This document shows positions 52,047 through 61,759 of a DNA stretch of 64,000 nt, in pieces. Each line of letters starts with the position of its first letter. Within the stretch, counting starts at the first letter, position 1. Both the position numbers and the translations under genes were made by a program. The stretch is from CAYMUR01 sp964393615 (GTDB lineage Bacteria; Planctomycetota; Planctomycetia; Pirellulales; Pirellulaceae), in the NCBI GenBank assembly GCA_964393615.1, contig CAYMUR010000013.1:19322-83321 (forward strand), read 5' to 3'. The notes below the pieces were generated by a model, which was given only the letters and a program-made list of their open reading frames with translations, had not been told where the DNA came from and did not search any database.

Positions 52047-52349
52047 TCAACAACGTTCGGTCAACTCCACCTGATCCTGACCAACCGATTTTCCATCGGC
52101 TCCATAGAAAACAACGTTCGCCACTGGATTATTCACCGGTGATGCAGCAAAGCCTAATCGCCGTGAATTCCCTAATGCATCCCGGGCAGACAATTCGGCC
52201 CATATCTCTCCGTGCTTACCCGCCGTCCAATTAATTCCTTGAACGATAGCTGGCGAAACAACGTCTCCGGATTGGGGCAAACCGGAATAACCACACCCCG
52301 CTACCAGGATCAACATGGCAGCCAAAAAATAAACTCGTGTTTGTCGCAT
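52047..52349 (-). CDS. Small lipoprotein, possibly continuing past TGA
   Basis: 100 residues from ATG 52349, chosen for the GGAGAAGG ribosome site upstream and because it starts a lipoprotein signal: MRQTRVYFLAAMLILVAGC, with lipidation at the Cys of LVAGC. The mature part (SPAIVQGINWTAGKHGEIWAELS, ANVVFYGADGKSVGQDQVEL) is beta-rich and of no family I recognise. The frame ends ERC-TGA, but stays open for 56 more codons, ending at TAA 51876-51878, with protein-like composition (DLVIQVEMKAADFVVEMFERKG). An 8-bp hairpin lies just past the TGA. Either the TGA is the true stop, or it is decoded (for example as selenocysteine), giving 157 residues. Confidence 0.7.
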   Translation of the reverse strand: MRQTRVYFLAAMLILVAGCGYSGLPQSGDVVSPAIVQGINWTAGKHGEIWAELSARDALGNSRRLGFAASPVNNPVANVVFYGADGKSVGQDQVELTERC

Positions 52350-53467
52350 TGAATTTCCTTCTCCTGCACAGACAAAATTGCAACCAATACGGACTGGACG
52401 ACAACAGGGTATTCGCTTCAAGGATTACAATCTTAGCGATCCTTCTTGAAATATACCAGAAATCAATGAACAGCGTATTCATATCTTAAGAATCTCCAAT
52501 CCATTGCCGGAGAGGTTGTCTGGGGTGAAACTCACTGGATTGCCACAACCCCTCGTTCAATCCTCCGTAACTTATTTATTTTGCGTCAAATAAGAATGGC
52601 ATTCATTATGTCGAAATCCATCAATGGTGCTTTAATGGTCCTAAAAGACGGTGGAGACTAGCGGTGTCACGATGACCTGTGCTCCTTTTGCTGCCGCTTG
52701 GCGCACCGTCCGAATCCTGCCAGGAATTTTATCGTCTTTCTGCGTCTCGTGTTGCGAGCTGACTCGATACGATCCAAAAAGCGGTTCAGCAAGTCCGATT
52801 GCCCTGGTAACAATATTAGCTTTCGCCCCCGCGCGTGCCGTATGGTCCTCGCTGGCTTCGGCAGAAATACCAAATTCCGTGAGCAGAAATAGAACTCCGA
52901 GGGGGGCAATCGTCTTGGTCGAGACGGTCTGGACAGTCTTGCATTGGTGGTGTGTTACTCGAAAGATCTCTCGAGTTCAAGAGGATTTGTGGAGCGACGA
53001 TTAATGCTCAAAACATAGATCCTCAACAGGTCTCTGAGCCGTCGTATACCAGCCATGAACAGATCGTACGAACTCTGGCAACCACGTTTTGCCAACGACA
53101 TGTGTGGTGCAAAACGGTGTTAGCTCGATCCTGGCACCGTACGGCCAGGAGATTACGCCCCAAATTGCCAACCGTGTCAGCAAAACCGCGAAAAACCAAG
53201 TTGCCTCGAACCCCCATTAAAAGCGCTGGCCTTGTGGGAAACCTCACCTAACATTGTCAGCGCACGTTAAGCGAAACAACGGACCCAGTTTTTACATCTC
53301 GGCTCCACTGTAGAACTCCCCCCTGGGATCAGTCGCACCGGCTGTTTAGAACCGACTGAATTATGGTATCATACGCAGAAACAGAAAACGCAAACACGGG
53401 ACATGAAAATAGCCCTCCATCCCCAGGACGGTAACGCACCAAGTCCGTATTTCCAAGGTATTCAAAA
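52350..53467. other. About 1.1 kb without an intact gene
   Basis: It contains the probable decayed reading frame at 52641-52941 (listed separately). Plus-strand frames such as 52651-53004 and 52952-53251 look like chance frames. No tRNA, clear hairpin or promoter was recognised. Confidence 0.5.
52641..52941 (-). pseudogene. Probable remnant of a secreted carbon-nitrogen hydrolase (nitrilase-like) gene
   Basis: A start-less open frame of about 100 codons on the minus strand reads like protein: a signal-like TKTIAPLGVLFLLTEFGISAEA, then RAGAKANIVTRAIGLAEPLFG, and near the end IRTVRQAAAKGAQVIVTP, which resembles the segment of nitrilase-superfamily proteins just before their catalytic glutamate. 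The frame stops a few codons later (TAG at 52641-52643), before the Lys and Cys motifs could occur. No start codon precedes it in frame; an ATG lies in another frame at the 5' end. A truncated, frameshifted relic is the best explanation; chance is possible. Confidence 0.4.
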
Positions 53468-54979
53468 ATGACCACTGCAACAGCTCCCACTGTTCCCCTA
53501 TTCATTAATGGCCAACATTCCACTGGGAATTCCTCCAAATCCGCCGATGTATTCAATCCGTCAACGGGTGAGGTGATCGCGCATGTGAAGCTGTGTACTC
53601 CGGAACAAGCGGGCGAGGCAGTCGTCGTTGCAGCCAATGCATTTCCGGACTGGAACGCAACACCGGTCGTCGAACGTGCCCGAGTGATGTTTCGATTTCT
53701 CGGATTGTTGGAGAATCATTTCGAGGAGCTAGCCGCACTGGTCACACGTGAGCACGGTAAGACACTGGCAGAATCCCGCGCCGAAGTACAGCGTGGTGTG
53801 GAAATGGTCGAATTTGCCTGCGGTGTCCCCAGTTTGCTCACAGGGGAAACCTTGGCAAATATTGCTCCTAGTGTTGACGCTGAAACCGTTCGGCACCCCG
53901 TAGGCGTATGTGTCGGTATTACTCCGTACAACTTTCCAGTGATGGTACCGATGTGGATGTTTCCCACCGCCATCGTCTGTGGTAATACTTTCGTTCTCAA
54001 ACCGTCCGAAAAAGTACCTCTTTCGGCTGTACGATTAGGCGAGTTGCTACAACAAGCAGGATTACCAGATGGAGTGTTCAACGTGGTCCATGGCGATCGA
54101 ACTTGCGTGGAAACACTGCTGACGCACCCCCAAGTAGCCGCCATCTCGTTCGTTGGTTCAACACCTGTCGCCAAGTCAATCTACGAAATTGGCACCAGCC
54201 ACGGGAAACGGGTCCAGTCTGCGGGGGGTGCCAAGAATCACCTGATCATCATGCCCGACGCTGACCTGGACCAGTCCGTCAAGGCACTGGCGGCTTCTGC
54301 TTACGGATGTGCTGGTCAGCGTTGTATGGCTGGCAGCATCGCCGTGGCGGTAGGCCAGGTCGGCAATGTACTGGTCGAAGGACTGTGTGATCACGCGTCC
54401 GGCATGCGTGTTGGTCCGTCCGACGGCAATGAAAACGTCGACATGGGACCGCTCATCCGGCAAGAACACGTGAAACACGTTGCCGGATATCTTGACATCG
54501 CCGTCCAAGACGGCGCCCAGGTTGCCTTGGACGGCAGACAAACGTACGAAGGTAATGGATTCCTGTTAGGCCCATCTGTCGTCGACCATGTCCAACCGAC
54601 CATGCGTGTTGCCCGAGAAGAAATTTTCGGTCCGGTTTTGTCCGTGGTGCGTGTACCAGACCTTGATTCCGCTTTGGCAGTGGGGGCTCAATGTGAATTT
54701 GGAAATGGCGCTTCCATTTTTACCCAAAATGGTCACGCCGCTCGCCAATTTAAACAACACTTTAACGCAGGAATGATCGGCATCAATGTGGGGGTTCCCG
54801 CGCCGATGGCATGGTTTCCGTTCACAGGATGGAATCGTTCCTTTTTCGGTGACCTACACATTCAAGGCAAAGAAAGTATTCAATTTTACACCCGTCAAAA
54901 GGTGACTCTCACACGCTGGTTTGAATCAGCTGCCGAGTCCCACCACGACCCGGTCTGGAAAACATCCCGTTCCAGCTAA
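53468..54979 (+). CDS. mmsA: CoA-acylating methylmalonate-semialdehyde dehydrogenase
   Basis: 503 residues. The enzyme oxidises (methyl)malonate semialdehyde to propionyl- or acetyl-CoA in valine, pyrimidine or inositol breakdown. Visible are GVCVGITPYNFPVMVPMWM, the nucleotide-binding VGSTPVAKSIY, the catalytic cysteine in GCAGQRCMAGS, and the subfamily-specific WFPFTGWNRSFFGDLHIQGKESIQFYT, which separates it from ordinary aldehyde dehydrogenases. The start ATG 53468 is preceded by AAGG at a distance of about ten bases. A short-chain dehydrogenase follows 36 bp downstream and may supply or use the semialdehyde. Confidence 0.93.
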   Translation: MTTATAPTVPLFINGQHSTGNSSKSADVFNPSTGEVIAHVKLCTPEQAGEAVVVAANAFPDWNATPVVERARVMFRFLGLLENHFEELAALVTREHGKTLAESRAEVQRGVEMVEFACGVPSLLTGETLANIAPSVDAETVRHPVGVCVGITPYNFPVMVPMWMFPTAIVCGNTFVLKPSEKVPLSAVRLGELLQQAGLPDGVFNVVHGDRTCVETLLTHPQVAAISFVGSTPVAKSIYEIGTSHGKRVQSAGGAKNHLIIMPDADLDQSVKALAASAYGCAGQRCMAGSIAVAVGQVGNVLVEGLCDHASGMRVGPSDGNENVDMGPLIRQEHVKHVAGYLDIAVQDGAQVALDGRQTYEGNGFLLGPSVVDHVQPTMRVAREEIFGPVLSVVRVPDLDSALAVGAQCEFGNGASIFTQNGHAARQFKQHFNAGMIGINVGVPAPMAWFPFTGWNRSFFGDLHIQGKESIQFYTRQKVTLTRWFESAAESHHDPVWKTSRSS

Positions 54980-55015
54980 TATGACAACGACCTTGCTCTG
55001 AAAGGAATGCTCCTC

Positions 55016-55816
55016 ATGGCCCATGTTGCCGCGTCCGACCCCCTGTTTTCCGTTCAGGACCAGGTAGTATTGGTCTCTGGTGCAAGCCGCGGTATCGGAC
55101 ACGCCATCGCCCGCGGCTTTGCCGAACGTGGGGCGCAGGTAACAATCACCGGACGTCAATCGCAGACAATTGAACAAGCGGCCAAAGAAATCTCTGGAAA
55201 ATCAGTTCCCGTAGAAGCCCGGGTCTGCGACGTCGCAAATGGCGATGCGATTCGCGACACGGTCGATTCCGTCATAAAACAATTCGGCCGTATTGATACC
55301 CTGGTCAACGTAGCGGGCATTAACCAACGTAAACCTGCTGTCGAATACAGTGACGAGGAATACGATCAGATTGTTGGAGTGAATTTGCGGGGTATTTTTC
55401 TGATGTCGCAGGCGGTTGGCAAACAAATGCTCCAACAGCGTGCAGGTAGCCAAATCAACATCGGATCCCTCAACAGTCAACGTCCTCTGACAAACTTGTT
55501 ACCTTACGCAGTGAGTAAGGCCGGCGTCGATCACATGACTCGGGCCTTGGCAAGCGAATGGGGACAGGCTGGTGTTCGCGTCAACACACTTGCGCCAGGA
55601 TTCGTTGAAACCGATCTCACTAAAAAAGTGTGGGCCGATGAAACAATGGAATCATGGCGCATCGCCAACACACCACAACAGCGCATCGGGACACCAGACG
55701 ACATGATCGGTACCGCTGTCTTTTTGGCGTCTGACGCATCGGTCTACCTGACGGGCCAGGTCATCTACGTCGACGGCGGCGCGACGGCAGGACGAATGTG
55801 GCCCTTTACCGCCTAG
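55016..55816 (+). CDS. Classical SDR-family oxidoreductase
   Basis: 266 residues from ATG 55016; AAGGA lies nine bases upstream, while the in-frame ATG at 55007 sits directly against it. The cofactor motif is VLVSGASRGIGHAIA, with NVAG in LVNVAGINQ, a catalytic serine in NIGSLNSQ, YAVSK, and the terminal VIYVDGGATA. A short-chain alcohol dehydrogenase/3-oxoacyl reductase-like enzyme; the substrate is unknown. It is likely co-transcribed with mmsA, which suggests oxidation of a hydroxy acid to the semialdehyde that MmsA uses. That is inference. Confidence 0.9.
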   Translation: MAHVAASDPLFSVQDQVVLVSGASRGIGHAIARGFAERGAQVTITGRQSQTIEQAAKEISGKSVPVEARVCDVANGDAIRDTVDSVIKQFGRIDTLVNVAGINQRKPAVEYSDEEYDQIVGVNLRGIFLMSQAVGKQMLQQRAGSQINIGSLNSQRPLTNLLPYAVSKAGVDHMTRALASEWGQAGVRVNTLAPGFVETDLTKKVWADETMESWRIANTPQQRIGTPDDMIGTAVFLASDASVYLTGQVIYVDGGATAGRMWPFTA

Positions 55817-55909
55817 CCGAGGAAACTTCGTCCCAGCGACTAGTCTTTTAAGTTCCTGCGCGTCGTCTTCCAAAGGCCTGGCGCTGCCCTCTTTTTTCTC
55901 TACACAACA

Positions 55910-55948
55910 CCCCTATGTTTCGCCCCTATGTTTCGCCCCTATGCTTCA
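55910..55948. repeat. Three 13-bp tandem repeats
   Basis: CCCCTATGTTTCG occurs at 55910-55922 and 55923-55935, with a diverged third copy at 55936-55948, between the convergent SDR and Gfo/Idh genes. Confidence 0.9.
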
Positions 55949-56009
55949 CTGACCAACCGACCCTGAAATCTGCCCCTGGCAGTCAGTGATTGGAAAACGC
56001 TTCATCCCA

Positions 56010-57392
56010 TCAGCCAAATTCTCTTGCCGTAACGATACCTGGCAATGGTATCGCGTACTGACCGTGCGCGTCCGCCCGCAAGGGAGAAGGTGAATTCAGT
56101 GCCAGTTTATCGACTTCCGGCGCGAACTCGTGGTCCCCCTCAAGAATGTCGCTGCGCGTGACAACCTGTCCAGTATGAGCCGCCATACGTCCCATCGATG
56201 TCACCAGACTTGCCTCGACGCCTCGTTCGACTTCGTTGTAAGGCCGGTCCTCACGGATTGCCTCGACAAGATCGTCCCATTCAATCTGATAAGGATTGCG
56301 TTCGGGTTGTGGATAAGCCCAGGCCAACTGATTTTTGTCTATATTGTGCCCCTGATAAATACGGCTCTTGGCTGGGTAATGTGACGCGGTGGAAATCACC
56401 GCTAACCCCTTACTACCATGAGCATAACTGGCAAATTCGCTGAAGCAGCCCGGCATGGTACGTCCATCAGTAAACAGTTTCGTACCATCGGCAAACGTAT
56501 ACTCAATCGAATAGGAATCGAAATTCTGGTCGACATCATCGTCACGATAGTGTCGGCCACCAGACGCTTTGGCCCGCACCGGCCAGGCATCTTTCATCCA
56601 ACAAGACTCATCAATATTATGAATCAAGAAGTCACTCACCGCTCCACCACTGGCCCAAAGGAACCCATGAAAGTTGCGAATCTGGTATTCCAATTCTCCC
56701 ATGTCGTCCGGCTTAGGACCGACAGCCGCAGAACCCGTCGGACCTGCCATTCGGTAGGACCGCAACATGGTAATTTCACCAATTTCTCCCGACCGGATAC
56801 GATCATATAACTCGCGGCGGGCATCGCAATGACGGCACATTAGTCCAACACCAACCTTCAAATTCTTTTCAACAGACCGCTTGCCGAGCTCAAACATCCG
56901 ACGACTGGTCGGACCGTCAACGGTTACCGGTTTTTCCATGAACACGTTAATGCCCTTTTCGATGGCATAAGTAAAATGGACCCAGCGAAACGCAGGTGGC
57001 GTGGCCAAAATGACAACGTCACCCGGCCTCAGACAATCCATCGCCATCCGATAGCCGTCAAAACTCACAAACTTCTGATCATCCGTTACTTTGACTTTTT
57101 CGCTGACTCCGTCAGAGCCTTTCAGGTTGTTGTAACTCGCGTTGAGGCGATCTTCAAACACGTCTGCCATGGCAACAAGTTCTATCGGGCCGCGTTTCAC
57201 GGATAAAGCATTCACAGCGGCGCCGGTTCCGCGACCACCACAACCGACGAGGGCCACACGAATCGTATTATCTTCACCAGCATGGACAGCATGAGTTACC
57301 GCCGTTTGAGCTAGTGCCGTGGTCGCCGCTAAGCTACTCGTATTCCTGAGAAACTGGCGGCGCGAAGTGGTCGAATAATGACTGTTAGGCAT
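56010..57392 (-). CDS. Tat-exported Gfo/Idh/MocA-family oxidoreductase
   Basis: 460 residues. The N-terminus has a twin-arginine signal (TTSRRQFLRNTSSLAATTALAQ) followed by the Rossmann motif VALVGCGGRGTGAAVNAL, EKPVTVDGPTSRRM with the family lysine, and the C-terminal alpha/beta domain (MCRHCDARRELYDRI, HNIDESCWMKDAWP). These NAD(P)-dependent enzymes oxidise or epimerise sugars and cyclitols, and planctomycetes carry many exported copies. The substrate is unknown. It is convergent with the SDR gene; no operon partner is apparent. Confidence 0.93.
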   Translation of the reverse strand: MPNSHYSTTSRRQFLRNTSSLAATTALAQTAVTHAVHAGEDNTIRVALVGCGGRGTGAAVNALSVKRGPIELVAMADVFEDRLNASYNNLKGSDGVSEKVKVTDDQKFVSFDGYRMAMDCLRPGDVVILATPPAFRWVHFTYAIEKGINVFMEKPVTVDGPTSRRMFELGKRSVEKNLKVGVGLMCRHCDARRELYDRIRSGEIGEITMLRSYRMAGPTGSAAVGPKPDDMGELEYQIRNFHGFLWASGGAVSDFLIHNIDESCWMKDAWPVRAKASGGRHYRDDDVDQNFDSYSIEYTFADGTKLFTDGRTMPGCFSEFASYAHGSKGLAVISTASHYPAKSRIYQGHNIDKNQLAWAYPQPERNPYQIEWDDLVEAIREDRPYNEVERGVEASLVTSMGRMAAHTGQVVTRSDILEGDHEFAPEVDKLALNSPSPLRADAHGQYAIPLPGIVTAREFG

Positions 57393-57667
57393 GGCAAATA
57401 ATCCTCAATGCGTGAACGTATCATCGTATAACCTTGGCATCGCAAAGCCAACGGTAAACGCCAGTTGGTTATTATCTCTCCATCGCGGCAATACTGCAAC
57501 CTGACCCCAAGTCTTTGTGAATTGACGATGATACCACCCCTTCGACCAGGGCCGACATCTAATATCACCACGGACTGCCGGAAAACCTCGTGAGGACCGT
57601 TGTCCTGCAAATCTCGATCTTTCACTGTTTCATGGACCGAAGGAAAGTCCCATTCGCGGGGAAAACC

Positions 57668-58607
57668 TTATCCCGTCTCGGGCAGAAAACTGGGCATGTT
57701 CACGCCGGCAAACGGCTGATATTTTCCCCGAACTTGACAAAAATGCATTTCGCAATTTCGTGCCCCCCAGTCATACATCTTGTGGACCAACCCTTCCTTT
57801 TCCATCGGCAACAATAGAACCGGGGCACGTCCGGGATACTGGTTTAATTCACGACAAATCAAAGCAGCCATGACTTCCTCATGGCTTGCCACACCGGGTC
57901 CTACAAGGTTCATGGCCGGATGGCCACAGGAAATCAAAAAACCTTCCAATTCGCCACTAGGGCTTTCTGCTACAGAAACGTGCCATATACCACGATCGTT
58001 TTGAATACAATAACGGTAATCGGGTTCGCGATTGATTCCACTGACCGCCATTTCCAGGTTAGCCATCGAAGTTACATCTTCGAGAACGGCATCCCGAACT
58101 CGATCATCATGGACATTTTCCCAGCGCCCCCCCTGTGTTGGCACCTGGATCACCATATCTTGATAAGCATAGCGGGGTACAAACCCTGCCTTGTTGTACA
58201 GCGAAAATGAATCAACGTTCAACGCACTCTGAGTCAGCCTGAGCGCCTGGTAGCCATGCTGGTCAGTATAGTCGATGATGTGTCGCAACAACGCTGTACC
58301 CACACCACGATGGAAATAGTTTGGATGCACCGCCATAATCCCCAGGCTTACATGATGTTCACGTGGATGATAAAAACACGAACCCATCAACCGTCCATTC
58401 TCTTGATNNNNNNNNNNCGGCCACGACATTGCAGCCAGGAGTCAAGTCGTTGTAAACATCGTAAAACACCTCCGTGACAGCTGGTCCACCATGAAATATT
58501 GCAGGAGCACCATGTGTCTGATACCAGAAGTTAATTGAATTATAAATCAATTCGGCAATTTCAGCCTGGTCTTCGACGTTCATTGGTCGCAGTGACATTT
58601 TTAACAT
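57668..58607 (-). CDS. GNAT-family acetyltransferase, interrupted by an assembly gap
   Basis: Two pieces in different frames flank ten N bases (58408-58417): an N-terminal piece (MSLRPMNVEDQAEIAELIYNS ... PGCNVVA) and a C-terminal piece (QENGRLMGSCFYHPREH ... NMPSFLPETG). They join naturally as one protein of about 312 residues; the span is not a multiple of three, so the true gap length is not ten. The acetyl-CoA motif is HPNYFHRGVGTALL, followed by DSFSLYNKAGFVPRY. A second, weaker GNAT-like half (MANLEMAVSGINREPDYRY) follows. The acceptor is unknown. This is a sequencing gap, not a pseudogene. Confidence 0.82.
58408..58417. other. Assembly gap (10 N)
   Basis: Ten N bases lie inside the GNAT gene. 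The reading frame on the two sides differs, so the gap size is nominal. Confidence 0.99.
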
Positions 58608-58949
58608 TGGGTTAACTCTTCTCAGCGCATAGAGCGTTTCAGGATTTCATCCGTGCTGAACAGAAAACACTTGTTGGGATCTTAAAAAAAATCACACTCG
58701 CATGGAAGGCCTGTCATCGCCCCCCAAAGACGGTTTCCTGATGCGTAAAACTTTCACACTTTTTCTCCAGCTCCCAGCGGAACTCGGCGACATCAAGTTC
58801 CATAGCCACGACAAAGAACAAGGCCACAACTTGCCGACATGCGAAAAGTGACATTATATTAGAAATGCTGGGTGGGTCGTCAACGCATTTAACCCGTCTG
58901 GCGTTCGCATCATTTCATACCAAGACACTTCCATCAAAGAGTTCAATCC
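58608..58949. other. Divergent intergenic region
   Basis: 342 bp between the GNAT gene and the propeller-like protein gene. An A-run at 58684-58691 stands out; no gene or clear promoter pair was recognised. Confidence 0.4.
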
Positions 58950-60509
58950 ATGCAACACGCCATAACCTTTGGACTTTCCCTGGCAATGACAATCAGTGGA
59001 ACATTGATCGGATCAGCCCAGGACCTCCACGAAGATTGGGACATCCATGACTTACACTCGGCATGGAGAAATCTGGGAAACGAGCAGATCCGCTTCCCAC
59101 TAGATATGCAAGATATCGCCATGAAGATCGGATCGGAACGCCAGTTGCTAGTCGACAATCTGCTGGTTGCCAAAACAGACAATGTGTCACGGCGAGTTCA
59201 CCAACCGCGCCGCCATCCAGACAATCCTATTTTCAAGGCAGACAATGCTCCCCGAAATCAGGCGGTGGTGGAAACGGTTTTGTATTTTGAGGAACCTCCA
59301 CACTTCCGCATGTGGTACGTCTCCTGGGACGATTGGCAAACGTTGCCAACAGGACAATTGATTCGATTCGCGACAAGTTATGCCGTCAGCAACGACGGAA
59401 TCCATTGGAAACGACCAGCATTAAACATACATCAAGTAAATGGGCTCGTTGGTCCTAACAATGTTGTCATTCCTTACGGACAAATGCAGGGAATTTTCTA
59501 TCGCCCTGACGAACCCGATCCTGACAAGCGGTTCCAAGCACTCGTTCTCGTGGAACGCAAGAATCCCGTGGTCCGCGAAGGATATTACCTGCACTACTCA
59601 GCTGACGGCATTCACTGGGAAGGTGACCTGTCACAACCCGTGATTCCCAGTCTTTTGAGTGGCTACACGATTCCCCAAAACGGAATCGGGGACACGACTC
59701 GTTTTTGGTGGGACTCCATTCGTGAACGGTACGTCGGTGATGTCAAGTTTGTTGTTTCACCGGGCAAAGTCCGTGGTCGTGGCATGATGGAAAGTGACGA
59801 CTTGGTGCACTGGTCACGTCCCAGGTCGATTTTCATGGCCCGAACTCCCAAAACACAGGTCTACGGGCATTATGGATTCACCTACCAGGGACTGTACTTG
59901 GGCCTGCGGTGGGTCTTCGTCCCGGAGCGCAGTCATCGCCACGCGACCTATGTCGAACTGGATTGCAGCCGCGATGGTAAGGCTTGGACACGCGTTGGAG
60001 CAGGCCAGCCTTTCATGGCATTCAACGACCGCCACGATACCTGGGACGCGAGTATTATGCGACCCATTTCAGCACTCAAAGTGGGGAATGAAATCTGGAT
60101 CTATTACTTTGGAGCACCGACAGAGGTCGAAGTGGCTAACAAGAATCTGCCCATTTCACATCACACTGACTACGCCCTCGGCCTGGCGATTTTAAAACGA
60201 GACCGTTTCGTGTCGATCCATGGCCGCGCCAAACCGGGCAAGCTTACCACGCGACCGTTGACATTCGAAGGAAGCCACTTGCACCTCAATGCACAGGTGG
60301 CAAAGGGTGGACGATTACGGGCGGCAATCGTTACTGCAGACAACCGACCAATCACCGGTTTCGGCCTCGACGATTGCCTGGCAATGACGGGCGATCACAT
60401 TGACTTAACAATGACGTGGGCAGGTGGGGCCAAATTACCACGGGCCGTACGGCCACGATTACAATTCGAGTTGAGCAACGCGGATTTATTTAGTTTCTGG
60501 ATCGATTAA
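58950..60509 (+). CDS. Secreted protein with GH32/GH43-like beta-propeller
   Basis: 519 residues with a signal peptide (MQHAITFGLSLAMTISGTLIGSAQ). The body has repeated strand patterns typical of the five-bladed GH32/GH43/GH68 propeller fold: PIFKADNAPRNQAVVETVLYFEEPPHFRMWYVSWD, SYAVSNDGIHWKRP, HYSADGIHWEGD, RFWWDSIRERYVGDVKF and MESDDLVHWSRP. The catalytic acid pair of those enzymes could not be assigned with confidence, so glycosidase activity is only possible. The last 120 residues form a separate beta-rich domain. It is convergent with a SUMF1-fold gene. Confidence 0.78.
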   Translation: MQHAITFGLSLAMTISGTLIGSAQDLHEDWDIHDLHSAWRNLGNEQIRFPLDMQDIAMKIGSERQLLVDNLLVAKTDNVSRRVHQPRRHPDNPIFKADNAPRNQAVVETVLYFEEPPHFRMWYVSWDDWQTLPTGQLIRFATSYAVSNDGIHWKRPALNIHQVNGLVGPNNVVIPYGQMQGIFYRPDEPDPDKRFQALVLVERKNPVVREGYYLHYSADGIHWEGDLSQPVIPSLLSGYTIPQNGIGDTTRFWWDSIRERYVGDVKFVVSPGKVRGRGMMESDDLVHWSRPRSIFMARTPKTQVYGHYGFTYQGLYLGLRWVFVPERSHRHATYVELDCSRDGKAWTRVGAGQPFMAFNDRHDTWDASIMRPISALKVGNEIWIYYFGAPTEVEVANKNLPISHHTDYALGLAILKRDRFVSIHGRAKPGKLTTRPLTFEGSHLHLNAQVAKGGRLRAAIVTADNRPITGFGLDDCLAMTGDHIDLTMTWAGGAKLPRAVRPRLQFELSNADLFSFWID

Positions 60510-60680
60510 TTCCGACGGGCCCATGCAGTACAAACCATCTATTGACAAGATCCTGTCCGCCTGGCCCAACAACGACTCGTTGAATCCGTGACGGATCCGT
60601 TTAAAACACTGGAGCCACCATCCGCTGGCAAAACTTGTCGCCTCTTGGAAGCGGGAATCCATTCTGTCTAACGACGCAGG

Positions 60681-61649
60681 TCATTGTGAATCTTGATCAC
60701 AGGTTCTGGCCAAACGGAATCCGATGTCGTCACCCCGAGCGCCTGGCTGGATGGGATAGCGAAAAGCAGATCGCACCGCCAACGGCAGGCCGCGAAACCC
60801 TCCGCCACGTAGTACTTGGCCATTTGGCGGAGCAGTAGAACGATCCCTTCGCTGCCGCGTGTCACCGTAAGATTCTTGACCAGTCTGACACCATTCCCAA
60901 ACATTTCCATGCATGTCATACAGGCCCCACGCATTGGAGGTTTTTCTGCCCACGGCATGAGGCCGGCAACCGTTCACTAATAATTGTTGGTAATAGTGTT
61001 CCTGACCGAGCTTCCAAACACTCCGACTATCCATCTCCGCTTTTCCTGAATTGTCGGCAAACCAACCGGTTGCTTTCAACTCAGAAACTTTAGAACCGGT
61101 GTGATAAATGGTATTCGTTCCACTCCGACAGGCGTATTCCCATTCTGCCTCCGTCGGCAAGCGATAGTCCACTCCTTCCACTTCGCTCAGCCTTCGGCAA
61201 AATTCCAACATTTCATGGGCACTGACATTTTCCACGGGAAGCTGTGCTGTATCGACGTCCAATACCCTGTCTTTACTATCTCCTGATGGGCTGAAATGAC
61301 TTGGATTTTCTCCCATCACACGCTCGTACTGTTCCTGAGTCACTTCGTGCGCGCCCAAATAGAATGCCTGCTTGATTTTTACCCGGTGCTGGATTTCCCC
61401 ATCGCCACGACCCCGCTCTGAGACCGGGCTGCCCATTTGAAACTCGCCGGGTGGAATGAGGCACAAACGCATACCAATACTGTTGCTGACTGTGACTTTG
61501 CTCTGTAGGTAGTCAGCCCATTCGTGTTGAAACTGCTTTGCCTGAATTCCAGGAAACGGACTAACAGCCAAATCCGGCACCGTCTGTGCCAGGGCCTCAT
61601 CACCTCCAACCACCAGCGCCGACAATAGCACACTCAGCATCCATTTCAT
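60681..61649 (-). CDS. SUMF1-fold (formylglycine-generating-enzyme-like) secreted protein, no catalytic cysteines
   Basis: 322 residues from ATG 61649, which starts a signal peptide (MKWMLSVLLSALVVGGDEALA); the frame extends to 61730. The SUMF1 domain is clear: PPGEFQMGSPVSERGRGDGEIQHRVKI, LGAHEVTQEQYERVMGENPSHFSPSGD, LPVENVSAHEMLEFCRRLS, YRLPTEAEWEYACRSG and GLYDMHGNVWEWCQT. In the final signature (VLRGGGFRGLPLAVRSAFRYP) both cysteines of true formylglycine-generating enzymes are missing. It is therefore probably not a sulfatase activator. The second SUMF1-fold gene lies immediately upstream on the same strand (111 bp). Confidence 0.9.
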   Translation of the reverse strand: MKWMLSVLLSALVVGGDEALAQTVPDLAVSPFPGIQAKQFQHEWADYLQSKVTVSNSIGMRLCLIPPGEFQMGSPVSERGRGDGEIQHRVKIKQAFYLGAHEVTQEQYERVMGENPSHFSPSGDSKDRVLDVDTAQLPVENVSAHEMLEFCRRLSEVEGVDYRLPTEAEWEYACRSGTNTIYHTGSKVSELKATGWFADNSGKAEMDSRSVWKLGQEHYYQQLLVNGCRPHAVGRKTSNAWGLYDMHGNVWEWCQTGQESYGDTRQRRDRSTAPPNGQVLRGGGFRGLPLAVRSAFRYPIQPGARGDDIGFRLARTCDQDSQ

Positions 61650-61759
61650 GGTGTTGCTCCAACATGTAAAAATACCGCGTGGCGAATGTCCGCTACTCGG
61701 CCGTTGTTCTTTGGATGAACCGTTGTACATCTGATTTCATTCTTGTCTGAACACGAATT

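Noticed and set aside
52651..53251. Plus-strand frames in the 1.1-kb gap
   Set aside because: Composition (many Arg, Trp, Cys) is typical of antisense reading; the opposite strand looks more protein-like.
55910..55948. CRISPR-like repeats
   Set aside because: The copies are directly adjacent without spacers, only 13 bp long, and no cas genes are present.
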